This document shows, one piece after another, positions 31,266 to 43,829 of a stretch of DNA of 64,000 nucleotides. The notes below the pieces were generated by a model. It searched no databases, was not told the origin of the DNA, and saw nothing but the letters and a program-made list of their open reading frames with translations. The translations under genes and the position numbers were made by a program. Within the stretch, counting starts at the first letter, position 1. Each line of letters opens with the position of its first letter. The DNA comes from Acanthosepion pharaonis (taxonomy: Eukaryota > Mollusca > Cephalopoda > Sepiida > Sepiidae): assembly GCA_903632075.3 (NCBI GenBank), contig CAHIKZ030000027.1:665001-729000 (forward strand), given 5' to 3'.

Positions 31266-32639
31266 AAATGGAAATTATTTATAAAATGAAGGGGAAAACT
31301 TTAAAATCAGCACTGCCTTGAATTTAATGGGAAAAAAAGCCAAAACAAATGTACCAAAACACTTTTCTTGCTACGGGAAGGAGTGGCTAGAAACTAGAAT
31401 CTTTCAGGAATTAAATAATTGTTATTTATATCGATGTAGTTTTTTTACATGATAAAAGATACTGGAAAAATGAAAATATTTCTGAAGGAAAGGTATAATA
31501 ACTGTAGCTGTATTGACGGCATAAATCAATCCGCACATCTTTTTACTTTACGAATGTATAAGCAAACAAAAAGCAAACAAGAGAAAGAACAAAAGAAAAT
31601 AACTTTTTATAACAGGTACAATATTTATATTTATAAATGTCAACGGTTTTACAAGAATTATTAATACGAGTTACTTCCCTTTGATTGGGGTAAAGTCTTT
31701 CTTTACTACTAAAATAATTTTTTTACCTGAGCTCACAAAAAGTTGAATTAACTTGTCGCTCAAAATGTTCACTGAAAGAGAGTTTAAAGAATCTTGTAAA
31801 GCTGAAAATATGTTGATAAACTTTTAGCTTCAAAGAAGTTGGAGAAGTGAATGTTCCGTAATGTCTAATTTGTTTTCGTTGATCGTAATGTATTGTTCGT
31901 AATTGTTTGTACTTAAGTTTCGTAAGATTCAATAACGTGATTGAATAGTTTTTAGTAAGTTGCAGAAGTTGGTGAGCGAGTTGTTTCGTTGAAATTTTAG
32001 TTTGAATTTCAGTGAAGTTATTTCATGTTAAAAAACTTGAGATTCTAACTTTGTACTTTGCTGCTGCAGTAATGATACAAGCGTCATGAACTCGTTTGGC
32101 AAATGCTAGTTGTCGTAAATTCTCACCGACTGGGTTCGCTCGTACAGTCAATTTATATGTTTTTAATCACGTGACAGGCTCCAAGAAGCATTGTTTTTTC
32201 GTCGGGTCAAAAACTACGTTTTTTTTTATTATTATTCGGACGTAGTGGTGAGCAGGTAAATTGTTTTTTTTAAATATTTGTTAACAACTCAGAAAGCGCC
32301 TTACAAACTCAGTCTGGAGCCTGATATGTTTTATTTTGCTGATTGAGAACAAATGTACGTGAAGATACACGAGATAATTTTAATATTTATTGTCCAATGA
32401 GAAGTTAAGGTTTTCTGAAAATATATATGAAGCTGTGATTCGCTTTTTGCACGAAGATCGATATTGATGAAAAAGTAGTATTGGAAAGCCAAATAACTAT
32501 CTCTCTTGCTATTGTGACATGCGGAGGCTTCCTTACTTTGTCCGATTCAGCAATAACAGCAAGGGAGGTAATCAGCAGGTCACAACAGGAAGTCTCAGAA
32601 ATCATAAAAAGACTGACAAAGCCCTGTCCGGTTTCTTTT
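31266..32639. other. unassigned; possible minus-strand promoter and leader
   Basis: No recognisable product. On the minus strand a TATA/Inr pair (see the entry at 32,129) is followed by about 400 bases without long frames, up to a GAGCTCAG/GTAAAAA junction near 31,727 that resembles a splice donor. Confidence 0.3.
32129..32157 (-). promoter_or_regulatory. core promoter-like pair
   Basis: TATAAAT on the minus strand at 32,157-32,151 with CCCAGTC about 26 bases downstream (A at 32,131) and a CACGTG box just upstream at about 32,168. It could start a leader exon or be part of an LTR. Confidence 0.25.
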
Positions 32640-33060
32640 CTACTTTTCCTTTTCAGTGGTCACTACCTTCAAGGCCCAGCTCGAAGGCTACTCTCAACCC
32701 TTTCTGCAGAAGATACGTGACCCGTCCAGGTAGCTTGACTTCAGATTTCTTGTTCCTCGTCGGAACAAGTGGAGAAACCTCACTTCCAACACCTATCTAA
32801 AGGATCACAACCCTTGCTGCAAAAGACACGTGCTAGTCCTGGCGGTCTGACAATCAGATTTCTTGTTCCCCGTGAGAAAAAGCGGAGAAGTATCTCTCTG
32901 CGAAACATCTACTCAAGAACTTTGTTAACTAGGAAACCCAATTTTCCCACCCCCAGTAAAATACTACTATTTTGCACTCTCTTTTCAATCACAAATAAAA
33001 ACTGTTGAACAGTTATTTCGTGCCTTGGGTTTTGTTCATTCCACTCTCACCGCCGAGCGT
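32640..33060 (+). repeat. LTR-like fragment with dimeric repeat
   Basis: Two related units of about 110 bases, sharing CAGATTTCTTGTTCC and GAAGATACGTG/AAAGACACGTG, lie at about 32,665-32,770 and 32,805-32,885. They are followed by AATAAA at about 32,994 and a small hairpin AACTGTTGAACAGTT. This is the usual 3' part of an LTR. No partner copy is visible. Confidence 0.35.
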
Positions 33061-34262
33061 ACACACGCACGTTCGCAACCGGGAAAATTCCTACAAATCA
33101 CACCCACATATTTTTCTGCTAAAGTAAGCAAATGCACAAAGCGAGTACCTTCTCAAAGGTGTAACAGAGAGAGGTATACACATACACCTCCACATGAACG
33201 TACACACGCAAATATAACTTTTATTGACTGGAAATGAAACGGTGTTTATATATCAAAGTACAATTTGGGTTAAGATGTGTGTTTACCGATGAGAAACACG
33301 ATCTCAGGGCAGGAGGCGATGTTTTAAACCTGGGTCACTAGCAAACAATGGGGATGGGCGAGATACTTGGTTTTGTTTAACAGTATTTGTTTTGATTAAA
33401 AGGTTGAATCAATGTTTAGATATACCAAAGTATAATTTTGGTGAAGCGAGAAGAACTCGTGATTGAGATAAGGTAAATAATTGGAGAATCGGTTTACATG
33501 TCAAGGGATAGTTTTTGGCACTCGTGGTAGCTGTGTGCCGGGCCGAGGGTCAATTGTGATCAGCTGATCCTTTTTCTATATTAACTCTAGATTTTGCTAA
33601 TAAAGAAGAGTCGGGGAAAGAGACTGTAGTCGAGAGAGTCACGAGACTATCATCGCAGTGAGTCGAAAGATTTGCGGGGGAATTTTGGAGGAAAGAAAGA
33701 AGACTGCTCCCTGTTCTGAGAAGTCTGTATGAGACTGGATTATTAGTCATAAACCTAAACCCAGGCGATTCAATACGCGCTTATCACACGCAAACCCTCT
33801 CTTTGTTGGGAATTCGCTGGATGCATTTTGTCTTTTCTAATTTATGTTAAATGTTTTTATTCTCCCTGTAACCTCTGTTCTGATGCTACCTTCTTATATA
33901 AAAGACGTCAATATTTCCCCCATTGTTGTCTGGCTTCTGCAGATATTATTTCTTGTTTTATTTTCCCACATTCTAAAACTTCCTAGCGCCAACTCTCACA
34001 GCCGTGTCCACATCCCCAGTCGACCGTGAACGTATGGACAACACCCCGCTTACTGGATCTAAAAACTAACACAGCGTGGGCAGGGAGCAGGACTTGACAA
34101 GTTGACCGATCAAAATAATCTGCGGGTACTCAGGGAGCGTACGGCCAGTTACCCCTAAGTTCGGTTCGGACCGAGTGGACACCTCAACCCAAAGAGGAAG
34201 ACGGCGGGGGGTTGAGGGGCTGGGGACGAAGTGGTAGAAGGGAACCGTTAGCAATCTAACCC
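33061..34262. other. unassigned sequence
   Basis: No recognisable product. The GC-richer part at 33,960-34,260 directly precedes a gypsy pol remnant and may belong to the same element. TATATAAAAG at about 33,894 is a possible TATA box. Confidence 0.3.
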
Positions 34263-35730
34263 CCTTTCAATTGAGCATTTTCAGTACCACTTTGAAGGCA
34301 GAGATTTCATTATATACATAGATCACAAACCACTGATCTATGCATTACATACACACATTGATAAATACAGTCCACAAGAAATTAGACACCTGGATTATAT
34401 TTCCTAATTTTCTTCAGACATGTATCAGGTCAAGAAAAAAATAGTAGCAGACACACTGTCATGTGCCAGAACTGCATCTTTAGATTCTAGTTCTTTGAGC
34501 TACAAATTAATTGCAAAAGAGCAAACTAGAAGAAGTCAAAGAAAGCACATCGCTAAAGTTAGCTGAGTTACCAGACCCATTCAGCAATACCAAATTTTAT
34601 TTTGGTATTTTCATAGATATAACCACGGCCCTACATGCATCCAAATTTGAGACGACAAATATTTCAACACTTCCATGAATTGTTTCATCTAAGCAAACGT
34701 GCAACTGTGAAGTTGATTACTGAATGTTTTGTCTGGTCAAACATGTCAGTTGACATAAGAAATTGAACAAAATTTTGTTTAGCATGCCAGAAAAACAAGA
34801 TACACAAGCACACAAAATCACCTGCCGGCACATTCAGCACACTTAGTAAAAGATTAACTAATATATATATATATCGACATTGTTGGACTTTTACCTTGTT
34901 CTCTATATTCACACATATATCCTATCATAGATGGGTTTACCCGCTGACCTGCCGCAATAGCTACTATGGATATTTTAGTTTACAACAATTGCCAGAACGA
35001 TCCTTATTGATTGGATATCAGTTTTTCTGAAGTACTTTTAATGTTCATATTAGATGAACTCAGTTTCAGTCTACCTCATTTAAAGAGGTCAATCATCAAC
35101 TTTGTAACTAAGCACATAAAAGATAAAGCCTATCACCCTCGTGCAAATGGGAAGGTGGAACGTTTCCACAGGCAAGTAAAAGCAACGTTGACTGTGGGAT
35201 ATGGTTTTTGGTACATCATTAGCCATACCTGGTCAATATTATGAAGACAACTCAGTTTACCCACATCAATAATTGTACAGGATTTAAAATATAGAATGCC
35301 AGCATTACCATTTAGACCTACACAGAAAATCAATAAAAAATATACCTACCATGTAACCTTTAAACCTGCAAATATATATTTATAAGAAATGACGGTTTAA
35401 AAAAAAACTTTGTGCCCAAACTACATAGTGAAGTACTTGATGTCTACCAAGGTCATCAAGTACTTCACCGTCGAAAAAAGATAATATTATCGATAGGATT
35501 TAACTTGCAATTTGATAAGCAATTCTTAGAACAAACTGAAAAGAGTGATCATTTACACTTAAAACCTACAAAAATACGGATGAATAAACATCCAGTAAAG
35601 CAGATGACACTCCATCAAAAACCACAACAAAGAAGAATATTATATACAACGACGTTTGAAAGACAAGTACATTTGCCACATTACAAAACATACATTAGAT
35701 ATAAAAAGATTATTTTTACATATCATTAGA
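34263..35730 (+). mobile_element. second Ty3/gypsy pol remnant (RNase H and integrase)
   Basis: The RNase H part reads QYHFEGRDFIIYIDHKPLIY and YSPQEIRHLDYIS, then a VADTLS end at about 34,450. The integrase part shows a zinc-finger-like CLACQKNK in a shifted frame at about 34,770 on the plus strand, an IDIVG block, and AYHPRANGKVERFHRQVKA in the frame 35011-35244, which keeps the catalytic Glu. The tail frame 35412-35729 reads VPKLHSEVLDVYQGHQVLH-like sequence. Many stops and frame changes show an old copy. It is a different family from the element at 1.2-9.0 kb, as its RNase H and integrase blocks differ, and it has no env. Confidence 0.75.
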
Positions 35731-36113
35731 AATAAATTCTATTTGACAAGCAGTTCATACGGATAGGTCGTTAATACGTGCATCAACGAAAGTTTAATCT
35801 CCTTTTTCAGACCAAAATAATAACATTTACCTTTTAGCACTCAACAAAAATTTGAGTTAAGAAAACTCCAGACACTTCTTGTATTTTCTAAGTTATCTGG
35901 ACAGATTACACACATCTATATAAAAAAAAAAAAAAAAAAAAACATAAGAGACCGTACGTTTTAATTATTCTTTATCTTATTCTGTTGGATTCCGATCCAT
36001 ATTTGATCTACATTTCACCCCAAACCCACAATTTTACTCAGTATTGCTGCCTCTCGTTTCTCCAACATCACATAACAACCAGATATTAAATAATACGCGT
36101 TTTGTTGTTTCTC

Positions 36114-36164
<51 letters not shown>

Positions 36165-36689
36165 AGAGGGTTTATAATTATTTTCTCACAGTTATAACTC
36201 CTCTAAACCATATATCAAAAGAATATATATAAATTGTAGGTACATCTCAAAAGCATAACATCACACACGTACTTAGATACACACATAAGACAAACAAAGC
36301 CACACACACACACACACACACACAAACATACACACCCTATTTATATAATGTAGGTGGTACAATACATGAAATAAATATTGTGACTAATAAGTGTTTATTG
36401 TAATTATTAGATATGAGATATTTAAAAAAAATCTATACATATATACAAGTAAATATAAACTAATTAGGGCTAGTGATTACACAGTAATACAAAAAATTAA
36501 AATAAGATAAAGTAACAAAATTAATTAAAAAAGGAAGGTATAGTCTTCAGTTGAAATCAATCTGGTCCCACGTGTTTCAACAGGTATTTGTTTTTATGCC
36601 TACATGTGACCATTAATTCATTTCTCTTATTTAATAAGTCGGGGCTTTTTTTTTTTTAAATTTAAATAGTTTTTTTTTTTCTACAAGGC
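35731..36689. other. AT-rich with microsatellites
   Basis: Poly(A) run at about 35,922-35,942, (TA)n at 36,118-36,161 and (CA)n at 36,302-36,323. No gene found. Confidence 0.5.
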
Positions 36690-37620
36690 TTAGATTACAC
36701 ATTTCTCTTTTACTATTGTATGATCTTATTGTAGTTATATCTCACGTAATTATGGGTGTATTGCCAGCATCCTTTAATTGCCAATAGAGAGAGATGTGTT
36801 GTTTTATTTTTCGTTATTCAAAGTTAGCTGATTATTAAAAAGTATTTTCCAAAATGTTTCAGTAGAACCAAAGATTGTATGCTACCTCGATATACAATAT
36901 TTTTAGTCATACATTGACCGTTTAAGGGACAGATCGTATTGCGTCAGCAGTTAGATTTATTATTTATAACTCGTTTCGTTGTTGTTGCACTTTTTGCGTG
37001 TGATAATTACTAAATATTATTATTGTGGGATATTTTTCAATAGTTCTAGGGAAGCTTTAGCTGATCTTTACATTATTTTGTTAAAATCTTTAATGCTACT
37101 GACTTTTTAATTGTTTATCTGTTAAGAAAAATTCTATCAACATTATTTTTTACATTCCGATTTTGAGGTGGGGGGGACATAAACCATAATACATTGCGGT
37201 GTCTTTTTTTTTATTTTTACCTCCTTTTTTTTTTTTTTTTCAAGTATTCTTTGTGTTTGCTTTCTTCTAAGACGTTTTTTTTTTTTTGTATACTTAATTT
37301 TATTTTCATCAAATATTTCCTTATTCCTGGAGTTAATTGATAATCTATATTGTACTGATTTGTGTAAATGCTTAGATTCGCTATTTATGTACATTTGATT
37401 ACCTTTTGTATACGGTTTGTAATTGCTGATATTCAAGTTCAGGGTCACATTTAGAAAGTTGATCTCTTCAGCATTAGTTGTAACTTTTAGTTCATGATCT
37501 TTTAACAGTTCTTTTCTTAGTCGATCTGTTTTTTTTAGCTAAAAAAAACTGATTAGCACCCATTTTTCGTTGTCTTTCTTCACAAAGTAACTCGTTATTA
37601 AAAAATCTTTCAAAAATAAA
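36690..37620 (-). mobile_element. Penelope-like element copy of a second family, pseudogene
   Basis: The minus-strand frame 37448-37143 reads VTLNLNISNYKPYTKGNQ and SVQYRLSINSRNKEIFDENK. Upstream, in frame, are LRKELLKDHELKVTTNAEE and INFL. This is the C-terminal RT block of PLEs (the VTL-L-x-YKPY motif followed by the RxS-NS-NxxIF motif). Further along the strand, in shifted frames, an arginine-lysine linker, a degraded cysteine region and a GSTETF piece of the GIY-YIG endonuclease can be recognised near 36,840. A poly-lysine insertion from a T run disrupts the frame. Its sequence differs strongly from the PLE at 20 kb, so it represents another family. Confidence 0.65.
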
Positions 37621-37981
37621 ATATTCTTTCCTGAAACTTTATTTGAAACAAATATTAATTAAGTTTAAAATATCGCAGAAATGCATTTCTTAACATGGAG
37701 GTAGGTGTTTATATAACATGTTGACAGCTTCATTGAGAACTGGAAATTTAATTATTTTCTACAGGGGACATATCTGTAAAAATTACTTCAAGAATATAAT
37801 GTGAGCGCCTTTTTTATATGATTTTTAACTATGCAGTAAACTTAAACATTTAGAAAAAAATTCCATAATCTAATGTTTTAATGAATTTTTTAAAGTATTT
37901 TGGCTTTAAATTTACTCTAGTTACCACTCTTATTTTCTGATGATATCATCTATGGACGTCCATATTTACAAAAACAGCAAG

Positions 37982-38016
<35 letters not shown>

Positions 38017-38079
38017 GCTCAAAATTCTTTTTAAAATACTAAGGGTCACTGAATTTTAGTAAACTTTTCCATTGATTAG
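37621..38079. other. AT-rich, nothing recognised
   Basis: It includes a (CA)n array at 37,985-38,014. Confidence 0.4.
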
Positions 38080-38196
38080 TAAATATAGTTTTTACTTAAT
38101 AACATCATTTAACCCATACAAATACAGAATTTTTTAAAATTTAAAACTTTATAAATTATTCTAATTTTAAAATTAAAACAATTCTTGTAAAAATTC

Positions 38197-38235
<39 letters not shown>

Positions 38236-38269
38236 AAGAAGTTTTCTTAAGACAAAAAAATGCAATAAA

Positions 38270-38392
38270 ACTAAGACATTTAATTAGAAAAGCTTTTAAT
38301 TGCTTTTATAAATAAGGTATTATGGTAATGTCCATGATATATCTTATTCATAAAAGCAATTAAAAGCTTTTCTAATTAAATAATGTCTTAGT
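38270..38392. repeat. long near-perfect hairpin
   Basis: The arms 38,281-38,316 and 38,343-38,378 pair at 35 of 36 positions with a 26-base loop. ACTAAGAC and GTCTTAGT extend the stem outside a 3-base bulge. The related repeat at 44.2 kb has one arm only. Confidence 0.85.
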
Positions 38393-38687
38393 TATATTTG
38401 ATTTTTTATTTTATGATATATTTTTGGTAACTAGGGCTCCTGTTTTACAAAACAAAAATTGATTTAAATTCTTCAAGTAGTTCAGTGTTTAACATTAAGC
38501 CATACAAAAATGAATTTCTCAAAATTTTATAAAACTAAATAAGTGGAGGTAACAGATAAAAAAAAGAAGGTATTTACAGATGTTTTCTAAAAAATAAACA
38601 TTTCTAAAATAATTTCATTCACTTGTGAATAAGTCCTGACAATTTCATTAAAATCCAACAATTATTTGATTTTTGCAAAAATCACTG

Positions 38688-38720
<33 letters not shown>

Positions 38721-38750
38721 TTTTCAACCAAAATTTCGAACATTCTAAAA

Positions 38751-38770
38751 ATATATATATATATATATAT

Positions 38771-38808
<38 letters not shown>
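38751..38808. repeat. (TA)n microsatellite
   Basis: TA array with one GA interruption inside the dispersed repeat. Confidence 0.9.
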
Positions 38809-38811
<3 letters not shown>

Positions 38812-38850
38812 AATAATCAAAAAAAATCATTTGGTCTTTCCTCTTAATAA

Positions 38851-40195
38851 TAAACATTTTGACAATAACTTTGTTTTTATAAAGTTTGGGGCATTTGTCA
38901 TCTATGCTCATTGGAGGAACCTAATTTAATGTTTTCTCACTCTTTAAAAACACTTTACAATAATGGTTTGTTGGGTTTATGATAATTACAAACGAAACAA
39001 ATACCTCTGCAAATTTATTTTATTGCATGGAGAAAAATTAAATTTCCTCCCCAACATTTGTGTGCTACTTTGGACACATTGACATGGTTTTTCAATTGAT
39101 CCAATGCTTGCATCTTTAGTTAGAAACTTAGTTCTGTCCATCACTGACTTTATTTTCAACACAACGGGTAATACAAAAACACAACACGATTAGCAATTAC
39201 TTCATATACAGTATAGCAAAGAAGTTTAAAACTTTTTAATGTAAGAGAGAAATTCAGACAAGGAATGATAACAAAGGAATTAGTTTTCTTTCTTACATAA
39301 TGTGATGCAGTTTTATGCAGAATATGACATTAAAAATTTTTTTTTTTTTTTAATAGATGGATAAACATTGCTTTTTAATTTTATATTGTATAATTTATCC
39401 AATCATTTTTAGAGATACTATGCTAGTAAATAAATAGCTAAGTGAAAAATGAGAAATCTTTAAGCTGCTCTGTATTTCCTCTCTCATGGAGGAGGCATTG
39501 AAAAGATCTAAGACCCAATGAAGAAGCCCTTAAAAAAAAAAATGTCCGGTCTTTTAGTCAGGTTTTTGGGAAGTGGGTCGAACTGTGAACTTTTCTTCAT
39601 AGTTCCTGAACATTAAACAGACAATAATCTAGCCACCATTGAATGGAGTTTTATTTCATGTTGTAGCAGATGACTTGACGAGATGGTGGCATCAACAGTA
39701 TTGAGAACGCAGGAGTATCAGACAGCTAAAATCCTTACGAATCACTCAAGTAAATGAAAAAGAATGAGAGAATACTGAAGTATAGACAGTTATAAGGGAG
39801 AGATAAAAGAAAAGAAGAAAGTGAAAGATGAAGAGAGTGCAGGAGAGATTAAGCAATGAAGTTTAACCTATTGAAATTGAATAGGAGGTTAAAAAAAAAA
39901 AGTAATACATGAAATAAAAAATTTAAAAAAAAATCAAGGATATATTTGAATTGCTACGGAATAAGTTTTTTTAAAAAAAAAAAAAAAAAAAAGAAAAGAA
40001 GAAAGACATTTTCATTTACTTATTCATATTTACTAGAGATTAATTTCATATTTTAAATAATGAATAAATATTCACTTCAAATAAAATGATAACTTGAACA
40101 TGTTTTCATAATTATTTAAAAATAAAAATATCCAAATAGAGGTAACATCTATATTACCCCGTCAATTATGTACCATGCATGTTACACACTTAGGC
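38851..40195. other. AT-rich, nothing recognised
   Basis: No gene. Several A and T runs (for example 39,970-39,991). Confidence 0.4.
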
Positions 40196-40480
40196 GATCA
40201 TGTATCTTTTGATACATGATTGACGAGGCAGATTTTCCCCGCAATAGGTTGCCATGTCTTTCTGTGGTAGCCCAGTTGCCATTCAAGGCTATAGAACTTG
40301 GTCTGTCTTGCTACTTACTCATAGCTGGGGAAAAAGAAGAGGATTCATACCTTTCCCCGAGGGTATTAGCACCTAAGTGAATGTAATGGATTCAACTGGA
40401 ATTCAAACTCAGCTCTCCGATTCCTCAATGCGAGCCGCTATCCATTACGCCTCCCTCTGTATTACTGCAACAGCATAATT
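40196..40480 (-). mobile_element. tRNA-Arg-derived SINE (octopus OR-type)
   Basis: On the minus strand the head starts GGAGGCGTAATGGATAGCG (near 40,456), like the A box region of tRNA-Arg, and GTTTGAATTCC at 40,408-40,398 is a B box. These are the internal pol III promoter. A tRNA-unrelated body follows (CATTCACTTAGGTGCTAATA, CCTCTTCTTTTTCCCCAGC), and a 10-bp perfect hairpin ATCATGTATC/GATACATGAT lies at about 40,198-40,221. tRNA-Arg SINEs (OR1/OR2) are documented from octopus. It needs a LINE for mobility. Confidence 0.7.
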
Positions 40481-41660
40481 CATTATCCCAAGTAGGGTAG
40501 ATCTCTATTATGACCTATAAATATATAACGTCATATTATGTTTATATTATAGGATGTGTGTGTGTATATATGTGTGTGTGCCTCAATAATGGCAGGATAA
40601 TGTATCATGTTATCAGACCCAACTGGCTCAGAAATGATTTGAGAAGAATTCTGGAGACTTATGATGGTGTGGCCACCATGTTTGCTCAACAAAAGTTCAA
40701 TCAATCTTTTCTGGAACATGAAGAGATTTATTTGCATATATGCAAGATCCTGCACCTAAATATCAGCTATAAAGATTGAACATATGTTTAATTTAGCCAA
40801 ATAGAGTAAATCCAGTATGACTAAAATTCAACCAATCACTCTCTAGCCTGGAATTGACATGATATATGGTTTTTTAGATAAAATGTAAATCGGTCAATCT
40901 AATGTCTTCATTTAATGTGATTCAGCTAATTCTACATTGAAATATAGAAATGAGATCCAGGCAAACGATCTTGGACACGAGATTAATTGCTAGAAATTAG
41001 TCAAACATCAATGACAGGTTAATAGTAAATTACCTATTTAAGGAACATATACACAATGAGAAGTTTCACTGATTGCCATGAAAATCTATAGACTGAATAA
41101 ATGAACACACAGACAACCGTACAGCAATATCCTATCAGCATAACAGGAATGGTTTTCTTAACCAACTACTTATCTTATAATAAACAAGAAATTGTAGAAT
41201 GCTAATCAGGAGTTGGTTTCATCACTGATAGTGCACAGAAATCAAAGATGTTCCATTTCAGTAAATAGAGATCAAAGAACCTTTATATCATACCACAAAT
41301 CCACGAGCATGCAACAAACTAGACGATTTCTTTGTGAGCTGGACAAAATGCAGATATCAATAACAGGTGCAAATATCAACAGCTACAGTTCTGTACAATG
41401 TCATTAGTTCAGTGGAAAAAGCCAGAAACAACATGAGACTTCCCTTTCACATGGAAAGCTAAATTAGAATAATATACCAAGCAATATGGCTTGAATAAGT
41501 TTTTGTTCATGTTGAAAAAAAAAAAAAAAATTTCCTATAAGACATTCAATCAAGAATTTTTCCCAGAAATATACAATAGATACAGTATGTTTATTTTAAA
41601 ACTTCAATCATGTAACGGCTTCATAATGTACGATCAAAGAAATTTACATATAGTTTTAAG

Positions 41661-41694
<34 letters not shown>

Positions 41695-42174
41695 GAGAGA
41701 GACAGAGACAGAGAGAGAGAGAGAGAAACAAACAATTTTCTACCAGAAATGAATATTTCTTTATATAACTGTAAAGGATTCCTGATAAATTTGCATGAAA
41801 ACTTCTAAACTTAGTGAATTTATTCTGATCACATTATTGGTGAGACTTGTTTTTAAGTCTTGTGAGATTTGGAAATATTGCACATAGATGCAATGAATTT
41901 TTTTTTTTTTTTTTTTTTTAATAAAAATTATAGTCCTCTTTAAAACAATGTATTTAAGGGGACATATTTATTTTATTATGTATTAAGAATCATAAAGTTT
42001 CTTCTATTGATTAGACCTATCTTCACTTATTTTTTCTCATAAAAATCAGTAAGCAAAATGGCAGCACTGATTGATTTTTATCAACCTTTTGCAGGATATT
42101 TAAAGCCAGAAACTATTTTTAGTTTGTATTTGTTTTAGATAATGATTTTACTTATACAAGTCCTACTAATTAAC
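40481..42174. other. unassigned, with (GA)n array
   Basis: (GA)n at about 41,661-41,727 and poly(A/T) runs. Short frames at 40,510-40,779 and 41,213-41,407 lack recognisable domains. Confidence 0.4.
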
Positions 42175-42338
42175 ACACAGTTAGGGAGAGAAGAGGTTGA
42201 TTCATACATTTCAAAGGGTATTTCGGTGTAAGTGAATATAATGACTGCAACTGGAATTGGAATTCGACTATCAGATTTCCAATTTGTTATCAATTCGCAC
42301 ATCAAAGCTTACAGCACCTCCACAACTTACAGCCATTG
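42175..42338 (-). mobile_element. second SINE copy, 3'-truncated
   Basis: The minus strand matches the SINE at 40.2-40.5 kb: GGAGGTGCTGTAAGC head, a degraded B box near TCGAATTCC, ATTCACTTACACCGAAATACC, and GAATCAACCTCTTCTCTCCC. It is more diverged and ends before the hairpin part. Confidence 0.6.
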
Positions 42339-43829
42339 ATAAACTAAATTTAACAGTCTGACTAGAGAAAGACTACAAAATATAAAAAAGAGAAATATAT
42401 GTAATCAGTATAACATAAACAAGCTTCTTTAAATTTCGTATGCATCTTACGTGCACCTACTGAAAGAAAAATTACAATAACACAGTTCCTTGTCAGCGAA
42501 ACAAGTTCTAAATAAAGTTTAGATCTAAAATTTGTAACCTAAATCAAAACAACCAACAAAATCACTTCTGATTTTGTGATAGTGTGGAATCTGACTTAGA
42601 ATGCCCAAGACATGTGACACCAGTTTCTAAACACCAAAAATATCATGCTCACATAACAGCACAAACATTCAAAACTCAAAATCACACTTTGTTAATATAA
42701 ACGTTATTTTAGTGAATATACATACCCAATTGATCATCTCAATTTTTTGTTAACAATGAATTTTAATGTCCACCAGCCTAGACATGAGTCTTATTAAAGA
42801 AAATGTACCTCTCAGCAGATATTTTATTATCTTGTTAAACCATCTTTTTTTTTTCCAGATGTTCTTTACCACTCGACAACACATGGCTTCATTACTCATT
42901 TTAAAGAAAAATACTTATTTTGTTAGGAGTTTAGAATGTCTTCAGCTAACAAAATGACATTGCTACAATGTTTTTACAACACTACATAGAAGTTGCAAAA
43001 AAAAAACTTTTATAACACTGCATATACAATGATTTATAATGTCACATTAACAGAAAATAATAAATTCCAGGAGGATATTAGAACATGCATTCATCATTTT
43101 TACACCTTCTATGTAAATTATTAAGTGACTAAGTGTTCTAGTGTTAAAATTGACCACTATGAAACTTTTCAGCTACAGTACTTTGCAATGTCACCATAAA
43201 GTTGGGGCTGAGCAGTCAGGAAAATAGGTGATTGCAAGATTAATGTCACCATGACACACATCTTTGTTGATGGCTAACATTACAAGAACATTCTATGTTA
43301 GCTGGGTCTAGATCTAATTAGATCTTTTGTAACCAAAAAGTAAAAGTAATTTAAGCAATTAATAGATTTTACCCAAACAACCTTTGCTGTAAAAACCCAA
43401 GTGGCTTGGCAAAAAGGTAGTTTCCCCAGAATAAGAGAATAAAGATGCCAAGAGTGATATTTTTATTTTAATAACAGGTTCAATATTTAAGCCAATTTAA
43501 AAAAAAAAAAAAAGAAAAAGAAAAGGAACATTTACTCAAACATGTATCCACTAAAGTATTATTATGTGTGTTTAGGCAGCAAGAATTCACTTAAAATGTT
43601 AAAATTTAAGACTTTTTTTTTTTTTTTTTTTTAAAATCCTCCTGTGGATATATTTTAAATAATTGTGTTGTTTTAAAGTTGGCTGTATATAGTTTATTAA
43701 TACATGGTGCAAGAGACTTGCATATATGTAGGTACCACCACTAATTCACTGAAAAAAAAAAAAAAAAAAAAAACCAGCATAGCATGATGAAAAAAGACTG
43801 CACACTTGATAAAATGTTATTAAGAGGGA
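42339..43829. other. AT-rich, nothing recognised
   Basis: No gene; A/T runs at 43,500, 43,613 and 43,752. Confidence 0.4.

Larger units (their letters stand above)
38080..38850 (-). repeat. AT-rich dispersed repeat, copy inverted to 43,830-44,420
   Basis: The reverse complement shares an ordered set of blocks with 43,830-44,420: AAAATGTTATTAAGAGG, TTAAATTTTGGTTGAAAA, GATTTTAATGAAA-TTCAGGACTTATTCACAA, AATTAGAAAAG and ATTAAATGATATT. No frame is coding. Superfamily unknown. Confidence 0.6.

Noticed and set aside
37143..37448. Lysine-rich minus-strand frame as a nuclear protein
   Set aside because: Its first half is PLE reverse transcriptase tail; the lysine run is translated poly(T)/(A) expansion.
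40398..40456. Functional tRNA-Arg gene
   Set aside because: The B box is mutated, no acceptor stem closes, and a SINE body follows; a second copy lies 2 kb away.
40510..40779. 89-residue frame with a hydrophobic start
   Set aside because: The hydrophobic part is translated (TG)n sequence; no domain or splice support for the remainder.
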